A stretch of DNA of 21,218 nt, taken from Desulfurococcales archaeon. GTDB lineage: Archaea; Thermoproteota; Thermoprotei_A; Sulfolobales; Desulfurococcaceae. The position numbers were made by a program, and so were the translations under genes. Shown here piece after piece: positions 15,012-21,218 of this stretch (position 1 is the stretch's first letter; every line of letters starts with the position of its first letter). The stretch is taken from contig JAMOPC010000047.1 of assembly GCA_027064845.1 (NCBI GenBank), positions 1 to 21,218 on the forward strand, given 5' to 3'. The notes under the pieces were generated by a model. The model was not told the DNA's origin and ran no database searches. It saw nothing but the letters and a program-made list of their open reading frames with translations.

Positions 15012-17414
15012 TTGATTATTGAGTTCTATTTCCTAGACAACAGTTACGAAGTGATAGGTAACGAGCCACATATTATTATTTGGGGTATTAAACGTGATGG
15101 TGAAAGAATAGTTCTTAGGGATCGTAGGTTTAGGCCATATTTCTACGCTATCCTAGATAATAACGTGGATTATGATAAGATAATGAAGCATATAAAGACT
15201 TCCTCAGATCCGAAATCGCCGATCATAAACATTGAGCTTGTTGAGAAAAAATATTTTGGAAAACCAGTCAAGGCATTCAAGATAACAACCGTTATACCAG
15301 AATATGTTAGGAAGTATCGTGAAAAAATACGCAATATTCCCGGCATCATAGATGTTGTTGAAGCAGATATTAGGTTTAGTATGAGATATATAATTGATCA
15401 TGATTTGAAACCTTGTGGATGGCATGTTGCAGAAGTAAAAGAAATACCCAAGAAGCCAATATATCGTGTTGACCGTGAATACGAAGTAGTAGGCGATATA
15501 AAGCCTTTAGAAGACACAACTCCTCCAAAAGACTTGAGACTAATAGCTTTTGACATAGAAGTATATACAAAGACGGGTACTCCTAAACCAGAACGAGACC
15601 CTGTTATAATCATAGGAGTAATGAATGATAAGGAAGAGATAAAACAATTTCTAGCAAGTGACGATAAGAAAGATAAGAACACAATAATGGAATTTGTAAA
15701 ATATGTACAAGAATATGACCCCGACATAATAGTGGGTTATAATAGTGATGGTTTCGACTGGCCATACTTAATTGATAGATCCAAGCATATTGGTGTTAAA
15801 CTAGACCTTACACGACGTGTAGGAGCTATTCCAAAAACAAGCACATATGGACACATATCAGTGCCCGGCAGACTTAACTCGGACCTCTATTACTTTGCCG
15901 AAGAAATCCCTGAAGTTAAGATAAAGTCCTTGGAAAATGTAGCAGATTATCTTGGAGTAATGAAGAAAGATGAAAGAGTTTTAATAGAATACATTGATAT
16001 ACCTAAGTACTGGGACGATCCTTCTCTGAGACCAAAACTATTACAGTATAATATAGACGATGTTAAATCAACGTTTGGATTAGCTGATAAATTCATACCT
16101 TTCGCAATGCAATTATCAAACCTTACAGGTTTACCACTAGATCAGGTTGGTGCAGCTAGTGTTGGTTTCAGGCTTGAATGGTACTTAATGAGAGAAGCTT
16201 ACAAATATGGTGAACTAGTCCCTAATCGTGTTGAGAGACCTGCCGAGAGTTATCGTGGAGCAGTAGTATTAAAACCGGTCAAAGGAGTTCATGAAAATAT
16301 AGCTGTCCTCGACTTCTCAAGCATGTATCCCAATATCATGATCAAGTACAATGTTGGTCCAGACACGATAGTTAAAGATGAAAAATGTGATCCAGACAAA
16401 CACTATATTGCACCCGAAGTAGGTCATTGTTTCAGAAAAGAACCACCGGGATTCTTTAAGAGAGTCCTAACCACGCTCCTACAACTCAGGAAATCTATAA
16501 AGGCTGAGATGAAGAAGTATCCTCCAACATCATATGAGTATAGAATACTTGATGAGAGACAAAAAGCTGTAAAAGTACTCGCAAATGCTACTTATGGTTA
16601 CATGGGATGGGTTCACGCTAGATGGTATTGCAGAGAATGTGCAGAAGCAGTTACAGCTTGGGGTAGAAAAACGATAATGACAGCTATAGAGATTGCTAAG
16701 TCGTTAGGGCTACGTGTAATATATGGAGACACTGATTCATTATTCGTAACATATGATCCTGAAAAAGTAAACGAGCTCATAAAGCTTATACAGGAGAAAC
16801 TAGGTTTTGAGATCAAAATAGACAAAGTATATAAAAGAGTATTCTTCACCGAAGCAAAGAAAAGATATGCTGGGCTCCTGGAAGATGGACGAATAGATAT
16901 TGTAGGCTTCGAAGCAGTTAGAGGAGATTGGGCAGAAATAGCAAAAGAAGTACAAGAGAAAGTTACAGAGATACTATTAAAGAAGGGCAGCGTTAATGAA
17001 GCTATAGATTATGTTAAAAAAGTCATAGCTGATTTGAAGGCAGGAAAAATACCATTGGATAAACTAGTTATTTGGAAAACCTTGTCTAAACGAATTGAAG
17101 AATACAGTGTAGATGCTCCACACGTTGTTGCAGCTAAGAAGTTGTTAAAAGCAGGCATTAAAGTCAGTGTAAATGATAAAATAGGATATATTATCGTTAA
17201 AGGAGGAGGAAAGATCTCTTCAAGAGCTGAACCATATATCTTCGTGAAAGACCCTAAGATCATTGATACTGAGTACTATATTGAGCACCAAATAATACCT
17301 GCTGCTATGCGTATGCTAAGCTATTTCGGTGTCTCTGAAACACAGTTAAGAAGAGCTGCTGCAACAGCTGGTCAGAAAAGCTTATTTGAATTCTTTGGTG
17401 GTAAGAAGAAGTAG
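15012..17414 (+). CDS. polB: Family B DNA polymerase with 3'-5' exonuclease
   Basis: This 800-aa archaeal family B DNA polymerase has an intact proofreading domain. Exonuclease motifs are Exo I FDIEVY (Asp181, Glu183), Exo II YNSDGFDW (243-250) and Exo III YNIDD (346-350). Polymerase motifs are A DFSSMYPNIM (Asp434), B KVLANATYGYMGW (521-533) and C YGDTDS (571-576, Asp573/Asp575). The KKRYAG segment follows in the thumb region. The C-terminus ends in QKSLFEFF (from Gln788), a consensus PCNA-binding PIP box. Cys459/Cys473 and Cys540/Cys543 match the two cysteine pairs known as stabilising disulfides in Pyrococcus polymerases. The start is TTG 15012 with GGTGTGAG at 14999-15006. It is probably a replicative polymerase, and converges on dnaG 26 nt beyond its stop. 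Confidence 0.97.
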   Translation: MIIEFYFLDNSYEVIGNEPHIIIWGIKRDGERIVLRDRRFRPYFYAILDNNVDYDKIMKHIKTSSDPKSPIINIELVEKKYFGKPVKAFKITTVIPEYVRKYREKIRNIPGIIDVVEADIRFSMRYIIDHDLKPCGWHVAEVKEIPKKPIYRVDREYEVVGDIKPLEDTTPPKDLRLIAFDIEVYTKTGTPKPERDPVIIIGVMNDKEEIKQFLASDDKKDKNTIMEFVKYVQEYDPDIIVGYNSDGFDWPYLIDRSKHIGVKLDLTRRVGAIPKTSTYGHISVPGRLNSDLYYFAEEIPEVKIKSLENVADYLGVMKKDERVLIEYIDIPKYWDDPSLRPKLLQYNIDDVKSTFGLADKFIPFAMQLSNLTGLPLDQVGAASVGFRLEWYLMREAYKYGELVPNRVERPAESYRGAVVLKPVKGVHENIAVLDFSSMYPNIMIKYNVGPDTIVKDEKCDPDKHYIAPEVGHCFRKEPPGFFKRVLTTLLQLRKSIKAEMKKYPPTSYEYRILDERQKAVKVLANATYGYMGWVHARWYCRECAEAVTAWGRKTIMTAIEIAKSLGLRVIYGDTDSLFVTYDPEKVNELIKLIQEKLGFEIKIDKVYKRVFFTEAKKRYAGLLEDGRIDIVGFEAVRGDWAEIAKEVQEKVTEILLKKGSVNEAIDYVKKVIADLKAGKIPLDKLVIWKTLSKRIEEYSVDAPHVVAAKKLLKAGIKVSVNDKIGYIIVKGGGKISSRAEPYIFVKDPKIIDTEYYIEHQIIPAAMRMLSYFGVSETQLRRAAATAGQKSLFEFFGGKKK

Positions 17415-17440
17415 TTTAAACCCCTTTATTAAAAAACTAC

Positions 17441-18703
17441 TCATAATAGGTCATTAAATGTTAGTAATAGAATGTCGTGAGGTTTATAAGTTATTCTCCC
17501 TATCCTAGCAGCTATGATTACTTTTACCTTCTTTTCTTCAGCCTTATCTATTAGTCTTTGAGTCGCGATTCCATCAAAGACTATTCCATATATTTCTCCT
17601 TGACTCTTATCTAATTCATTGATCAAGTCTCTTACAGGTATTCTATTTAATTGTTCCCACCTATTATTATAGAGTATTGCTTCTAGTGTTCCGTATAGGC
17701 TTTTGATATCATTTATTATCTTTGTTGGTATAGTTATTGTTTCTTCGATTTCTTTAATTTCTACAACTTGTGGTTTTGGTTTTTCAACTATTTTCTCAGG
17801 CTTTGCCTCAACAGGTTTTGGCAATGAAATTTCTTTTCTTAGTTTTTCCTGCACTGACAATAAGTATTGTGCTTCTTTGTTTCCTTGTTTTATTAATTGC
17901 TCGAGGTATTCTTTTACTGGGACAGCTTTTTCGAGTGCCTCGCGTATTTCTCTACCAGTTAGTTCCTCTACTTCTCTACCCTCAGGGGCTCTTGCTATAT
18001 AATCTATTTTTACGCTTCTAAGCAGTTCTTTTAGAATGAGGTCTCCTCCATGATCGCCGTCTAGAAAAGCTATTATTTTCTTTTTCTTTGCTAATTCCTT
18101 GATTGTATTGGGTACCTTTCTTGCTCCTCCAATAGCTATGACGTTGCCGTAACCATATCTTAGTAAGTTAATTACATCGGCTCTTCCTTCTACTAGTATA
18201 ATTGTGTCGCTTTTGTCAACGTCTGGACCTGAGGGGAGTTCTTCGGGTCCGTATTTTTGTGGTTCTGGTATTTTGAGTGCTTCTTGCATTTCCTTCAAGA
18301 TCTCTCTTATGTCTGGTGCTTTTTCTCTACTCCATTTCCTCAAGATCTCTATTGCTCTATTAACAATCTTCTTTATCTTCTCTAGTCTAACGTCTATTAT
18401 ATCTACTACTTCTATTCTCGCATTATATGGTCCAACACGCTCTACACTTTCAATCATTGCTGCTATAAGGGCGGTTTCAAGCCTATCAAGATTGCTAGGA
18501 ATAATTATTTCTCCTACTGTCTTACCTCCATGAATTCTCGTATTGACTTGTATTCTTCCAATTCTATTCTTTTCCTGAAGAGTTCTTAGATCAAATTGTT
18601 CTCCAAACAATCCTTCTGTTTGTCCGAATATCGCTCCAATGATGTCATGTTTTTCAACTACTCCATCAACTTCTATTCTTGCCTTGATCAAGTACTTTGC
18701 CAC
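17441..18703 (-). CDS. dnaG: Archaeal DnaG-type primase (Toprim; exosome-associated)
   Basis: This 420-aa archaeal DnaG homologue has a conserved N-terminal domain (about 1-130, GAIFGQTEGLFGEQFDLR). A Toprim domain follows from about 165, with catalytic Glu172 in ILVEGRADV and the DGD pair Asp215/Asp217 in AFLDGDHGG. It then has a charged linker (about 285-325, rich in K, P, E, V) and a C-terminal region from about 326. Archaeal DnaG is best documented as an exosome subunit bound through Csl4, where it promotes poly(A)-rich RNA recruitment; primase activity has also been reported. It lacks the bacterial zinc-binding and helicase-binding domains. The GTG start at 18703 has a strong AGGAGGTG site 6 nt upstream. 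It is tail to tail with the polymerase gene. Confidence 0.95.
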   Translation of the reverse strand: MAKYLIKARIEVDGVVEKHDIIGAIFGQTEGLFGEQFDLRTLQEKNRIGRIQVNTRIHGGKTVGEIIIPSNLDRLETALIAAMIESVERVGPYNARIEVVDIIDVRLEKIKKIVNRAIEILRKWSREKAPDIREILKEMQEALKIPEPQKYGPEELPSGPDVDKSDTIILVEGRADVINLLRYGYGNVIAIGGARKVPNTIKELAKKKKIIAFLDGDHGGDLILKELLRSVKIDYIARAPEGREVEELTGREIREALEKAVPVKEYLEQLIKQGNKEAQYLLSVQEKLRKEISLPKPVEAKPEKIVEKPKPQVVEIKEIEETITIPTKIINDIKSLYGTLEAILYNNRWEQLNRIPVRDLINELDKSQGEIYGIVFDGIATQRLIDKAEEKKVKVIIAARIGRITYKPHDILLLTFNDLL

Positions 18704-18776
18704 AATTTACACCTCCTCTACCACATTATTCGTGAGTAATTGTGAATTGATATTCTTATGGTAATCATGTATTATT

Positions 18777-18914
18777 CTAAGCATATGATTTCCTAACTAT
18801 ATTAAAGTATGTATGTATTAGCTTATCTAGTCTTTTCAAGTTATCTCTAATAATAAATGGTATAGTAGTTCTTGTGAATAGGTTTTCTGCGCTTACTATA
18901 TTGGGTTTATCGGG
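18777..18914 (-). other. 45-codon open stretch between tyrS and dnaG, possible remnant or small gene
   Basis: On the - strand, just after a TAA at 18915-18917 and overlapping the last 8 nt of tyrS, one frame stays open for 45 codons to a TAG at 18779-18777. The product reads like real protein: SAENLFTRTTIPFIIRDNL, then KRLDKLIHTYFNIVRKSYA. The second part is an amphipathic basic helix. There is no ATG or GTG. The first canonical start is a TTG inside DNL, which would give only about 20 residues, and no clear ribosome binding site is seen. It may be the remnant 3' end of a lost gene, a gene using an unusual start, or chance. I do not recognise a family. Confidence 0.25.
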
Positions 18915-19992
18915 TTATTTTTGCTTTTCTCAGTTCCTCTAATAATTCCTGTGCCTCACTATCTGATTCGATCTTTTTCCTTATGGGTTCGAGTAGTTTA
19001 ATTAATGCATTTGCTGTAGCATTTTTCAAGTCTAGCGGGTGTATTTTTCCTTCTACATATAGTTTTTCTAGTTCTTCAATAGATTCTACGATTATTGTGC
19101 CACCGTACTTCTCAGGTCTTTCAATAACTAGTTTGAAACCCTTCTGTGGGAATAACAAGTACTTGTTTATCTCGATTATTGGGTTGAATTCTACTTGTCT
19201 AGGTGGACAATATGCTTTTCTTATTTTGCGCTTAATGTCCTCGGGCGAGTCGTGTACGAAAATAGCTGTTTCGGGCTTGCTCTTACTCATTTTAAACTCT
19301 GCGTATACTTCGTCTATTTCTGTTATTTCCATTCTCTTACCTGCGCCTTGTAAACCAGTGATTATTGGCGTATGGATTGCGACTGGTTTTTTCATCTTGA
19401 GTTTCTCGGCAATATCTCTTGCAAGCATATGTGCTTTTCTCTGGTCTGTTCCTCCTAGAGCTATGTCTAGGTCTAGATAAAATATGTCGGTGACTTGCAT
19501 GAGTGGGTAAATTAGTTTTGAGAAATCTGTTTCTGCCTCACTACTTTTCCTACCCATGATCGTTAATGCTCTCTTTACTCTTGCAAGACTTACGTTCTTG
19601 GCAGCACGTATTAATATGCCCCAATATTCTTTGTCTGAAACAAGATCTTCTGCATCAATGAATTTTATTTTTGAAACATCTATGCCGAAACCTTCCATAA
19701 CTTTCCTAACAAACCTAGCTGCTTTTCTAATAAGGTCAAGGTCTCCGCCAAGCTTATCGTTTATGTATGCGTGCCACGTTGCTTCTAAAACCATAAAGTC
19801 CACGCCAGCGTTTACTAAGTCTTTTACCTTGTTCATCCAGACAAGCCATCCAATATGGACTAAGCCGCTAGGCTCATAACCTATGTATCCTCTGGGTTTC
19901 TTCTTTTCTTCGAAAATCTTTTTCAGCTCTTCGACTGTGACTACTTCTACTGTGTTCGACACTATGTTTTCTACTATTTGTTCAATGTTCAT
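18907..19992 (-). CDS. tyrS: Tyrosyl-tRNA synthetase
   Basis: This class Ic aminoacyl-tRNA synthetase charges tRNA-Tyr. The 361-aa length is typical of the archaeal/eukaryotic type, which lacks the bacterial S4-like tail. The HIGH-type signature is HIGW (46-49) in GYEPSGLVHIGW, and KMSKS is at 234-238. Tyrosine-recognition residues expected from the Methanocaldococcus enzyme are present: Tyr36, Tyr162, Gln166 and Asp169 in YPLMQVTD. LDIALGGTDQRKAHMLAR is the conserved helix. TrpRS shares the fold, but these motifs favour tyrosine. ATG 19992 has GGTG about 8 nt upstream on the - strand. TATA-like DNA lies at about 20063-20075, between the gene and the H/ACA-like RNA. Confidence 0.95.
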   Translation of the reverse strand: MNIEQIVENIVSNTVEVVTVEELKKIFEEKKKPRGYIGYEPSGLVHIGWLVWMNKVKDLVNAGVDFMVLEATWHAYINDKLGGDLDLIRKAARFVRKVMEGFGIDVSKIKFIDAEDLVSDKEYWGILIRAAKNVSLARVKRALTIMGRKSSEAETDFSKLIYPLMQVTDIFYLDLDIALGGTDQRKAHMLARDIAEKLKMKKPVAIHTPIITGLQGAGKRMEITEIDEVYAEFKMSKSKPETAIFVHDSPEDIKRKIRKAYCPPRQVEFNPIIEINKYLLFPQKGFKLVIERPEKYGGTIIVESIEELEKLYVEGKIHPLDLKNATANALIKLLEPIRKKIESDSEAQELLEELRKAKITR

Positions 19993-20082
19993 TTACCACA
20001 CCTTCATACTATGGATTAGCTGTTGTTTAATTTTATTATTTTTCTAAAAATAGTGTTGAACAAATATATAAATATAAAATAA

Positions 20083-20193
20083 GGCCCTTTAGGGAGTGTC
20101 CCCCACTACTAACACCCGTGGTCATCGAAGCCTCTTTGTCGGCACTCCTCCCACGGGCTCTTACTAGTGGGAGCGGGGCTGCTCCCCGGGCCC
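20083..20193 (-). ncRNA. H/ACA-like guide RNA with kink-turn (candidate)
   Basis: This GC-rich island in AT-rich DNA has no coding capacity. The - strand folds as a single-hairpin archaeal H/ACA RNA with core 20173-20094. The lower stem is 9 bp (20173-20165 with 20108-20100). The pocket strands are GUAAGA (20164-20159) and GUUAG (20113-20109). The upper stem is 8 bp (20158-20151 with 20121-20114). A kink-turn follows, with tandem GA/GA (20150-20149 and 20123-20122) and a 3-nt GAU bulge, capped by a stem with loop GACAAAGA. ACA (20099-20097) follows the lower stem directly, 14 nt from the pocket, as the family rule requires. Flanks can form a CGGGG/CCCCG hairpin and a GGGCCC/GGGCC closing helix, so the primary transcript may be longer. 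The core is strong; the ends are uncertain. Confidence 0.7.
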
Positions 20194-20204
20194 ATAAAAA
20201 TAAG
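20194..20204 (-). promoter_or_regulatory. TATA box candidate of the H/ACA-like RNA
   Basis: On the - strand the sequence is CTTATTTTTAT, centred at 20199. A spacing of 26 nt puts the transcription start at 20173, exactly the first base of the H/ACA lower stem. It lies just after the stop codon of the hydrolase gene on the same strand, so read-through from that gene is an alternative source of the RNA. Confidence 0.4.
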
Positions 20205-20208
20205 TTGT

Positions 20209-20895
20209 TTAGGGATATGTAAATGTATCTCCTGGTTTTAATATGACTACTTTTGTAGGTGTTTGTTTCTCTACTAGCTTTTTGAACTCTTCTGGATCAG
20301 CTCTTATTGGTGGGAATGTGTTATAGTGCATTGGTATAGCTATTTTAGGTCTTATTAATTGTACTGCTTTAGCAGCTTCTCTAATACCCATTGTATAGTG
20401 ACCACCTATTGGTAGGAAAGCTATGTCAGGCATATATAATTCGCCGATTAAGCTCATTTCCATGAATAAGCCAGTATCGCCTGCATGGTATAGTGTGATA
20501 TCTTTTCCTCTTATCACTACTCCTGTTGGTGCTCCACGAGTACTACTATGAGTCGCTGGAGTTAACACAACATCAAGATCATCTATTTTAAGCCTACCAC
20601 CTATGTTTCCATCGATAGATTCTACCCCCTGCTCCTTAGCATATAGCGCTATCTCGAATATACCAACTATTTTTGCTCCAGTTAGCTTAGCTATCTCAAT
20701 AGCATTGCCCAAGTGGTCTCCATGATCGTGTGTTACGAAAATATAATCTACTTTCCTGTTCTTATAATCACTAACTTTTACAGGACTTAATGGGTTCTCA
20801 ACCCAAGGATCTATAAGTATGTTTTTCTCGGAACCATCTAACCCAGTTAAGGTTATTTCAAATGCCGAATGTCCAAGATACTTTATGATCGCCAT
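20209..20895 (-). CDS. Metal-dependent hydrolase, UPF0173 (metallo-beta-lactamase fold)
   Basis: This 228-aa protein has the compact metallo-beta-lactamase fold of the UPF0173 group (YtkL-like), whose natural substrate is not established. Metal-binding motifs are the HxHxDH-type THDHGDHLGN near residue 56, the ATHSSTRG histidine, HAGDTGLF with the bridging Asp, and MHYNTF near the C-terminus. The N-terminal IKYLGHSAFEI is typical of the group. ATG 20895 is chosen because GAGGTG lies 6 nt upstream. An in-frame GTG at 20904 would add three residues but overlaps that site. It is divergent from the methionine aminopeptidase gene, and its stop lies 16 nt before the H/ACA-like RNA block. Confidence 0.9.
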   Translation of the reverse strand: MAIIKYLGHSAFEITLTGLDGSEKNILIDPWVENPLSPVKVSDYKNRKVDYIFVTHDHGDHLGNAIEIAKLTGAKIVGIFEIALYAKEQGVESIDGNIGGRLKIDDLDVVLTPATHSSTRGAPTGVVIRGKDITLYHAGDTGLFMEMSLIGELYMPDIAFLPIGGHYTMGIREAAKAVQLIRPKIAIPMHYNTFPPIRADPEEFKKLVEKQTPTKVVILKPGDTFTYP

Positions 20896-21071
20896 TTCTC
20901 CCACCTCTTATTCACCGATAATAATTCATAATTATATTATTACATATGGACGAATTATAGTTTAGTGTTTAGAGAACTATGGCTTTTTGTTTAAGGTAAA
21001 AGAATATTTCTCCCAACAAGTATATGATTTTGGATAAGAAAATATGATTCACTAAACGAGATGATCGATTG

Positions 21072-21218
21072 ATGATGCTTGATTCTCAAGTAATAGATAA
21101 ACTAATCAGAGCCGGTAGAATTGCTAAAGAAGTAAGGGAATTAGCTATTAGATATGCTAAGCCAGGCATGAAGCTTTTGGACCTAGCGGAATATGTTGAG
21201 AAGAAAATCATAGAGCTT
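21072..21218 (+). CDS. map: Methionine aminopeptidase, type II (N-terminal part only)
   Basis: The frame is open from ATG 21072 to the window edge, giving 49 residues. It begins MMLDSQVIDKLIRAGRIAKE and continues with VRELAIRYAKPGMKLLDLAEYVEKKI. This is the standard N-terminal helix pair of archaeal type II methionine aminopeptidase, which removes the initiator methionine from nascent proteins using a dinuclear metal site. The metal ligands lie beyond the window, so catalytic integrity cannot be judged. A GAGATGAT site at 21058-21065 precedes the ATG. TTG 21069 and ATG 21075 are alternative starts in frame. Confidence 0.85.
   Translation, partial: MMLDSQVIDKLIRAGRIAKEVRELAIRYAKPGMKLLDLAEYVEKKIIEL

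Noticed and set aside
18983..19480. 165-codon + strand ORF opposite tyrS
   Set aside because: Antisense shadow of a synthetase with intact HIGH and KMSKS motifs.
20083..20193. Reading of the GC-rich block as a + strand RNA or as a leader riboswitch of tyrS
   Set aside because: The + strand lacks an ACA after the stem and lacks the kink-turn sequence. No known archaeal tyrosine riboswitch fits, and TATA-like DNA separates the block from tyrS.
1..21218. Search for tRNA genes, CRISPR repeats, insertion sequences and C/D box RNAs
   Set aside because: No cloverleaf, no regularly spaced repeats, no transposase or terminal inverted repeats, and no convincing RUGAUGA/CUGA pair with proper spacing was found by eye.

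Overview
The window is chromosomal DNA from a hyperthermophilic crenarchaeon. Genes are AT-rich, many start at GTG or TTG, and GGTG-type ribosome binding sites and AT-rich TATA boxes precede many of them. The gene set is purely archaeal: proteasome alpha subunit, SBDS, Rrp4/Rrp41/Rrp42 exosome, L37Ae, KEOPS Pcc1, prefoldin beta, EF-2, pelota, family B DNA polymerase and archaeal DnaG. Composition and gene order suggest a Desulfurococcales organism such as Staphylothermus. That assignment is an inference and was not tested by any search.

Region 1 (1-6838, + strand) is the archaeal exosome superoperon. It starts with the tail of an unidentified gene, then psmA, the SBDS homologue, rrp4, rrp41, rrp42, rpl37ae, a Brix-domain protein, pcc1, prefoldin beta, a DUF3194-like protein and a DHH-family phosphoesterase. 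Genes are packed with short gaps or overlaps (rrp4/rrp41 by 1 nt, pcc1/pfdB by 77 nt, the DUF3194-like gene/DHH gene by 68 nt). The set joins RNA degradation, ribosome biogenesis, protein folding and proteolysis. fusA (EF-2) follows with its own promoter.

Region 2 (9148-11190) holds a 660-bp tract that reads like a decayed gene, then threonine synthase. A 309-nt GC-rich gene on the - strand follows and is recognisable as SRP (7S) RNA from its helix-8 sequence and its complementary ends.

Region 3 (11257-14941) has a membrane site-2-type metalloprotease (-), a nucleotidyltransferase (+), a MarC-family membrane protein (-) and pelota (-). The last two form a GTGA-overlapping pair.

Region 4 (15012-18703) has family B DNA polymerase (+) running tail to tail into DnaG (-). 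DnaG is a Toprim protein known in archaea as an exosome-associated factor.

Region 5 (18777-21218) has tyrosyl-tRNA synthetase (-), a GC-rich non-coding block that folds as an H/ACA guide RNA with a kink-turn and a 3' ACA (-), a UPF0173 metallo-beta-lactamase-fold hydrolase (-) and the first 49 codons of methionine aminopeptidase (+). A 45-codon open stretch lies just after tyrS.

No tRNA, rRNA, CRISPR array, insertion sequence or prophage was seen. Most of the window is conserved core genome. The least ordinary items are the H/ACA-like RNA, the SRP RNA with an apparently simplified Alu domain, the decayed tract before thrC and the open stretch between tyrS and dnaG.
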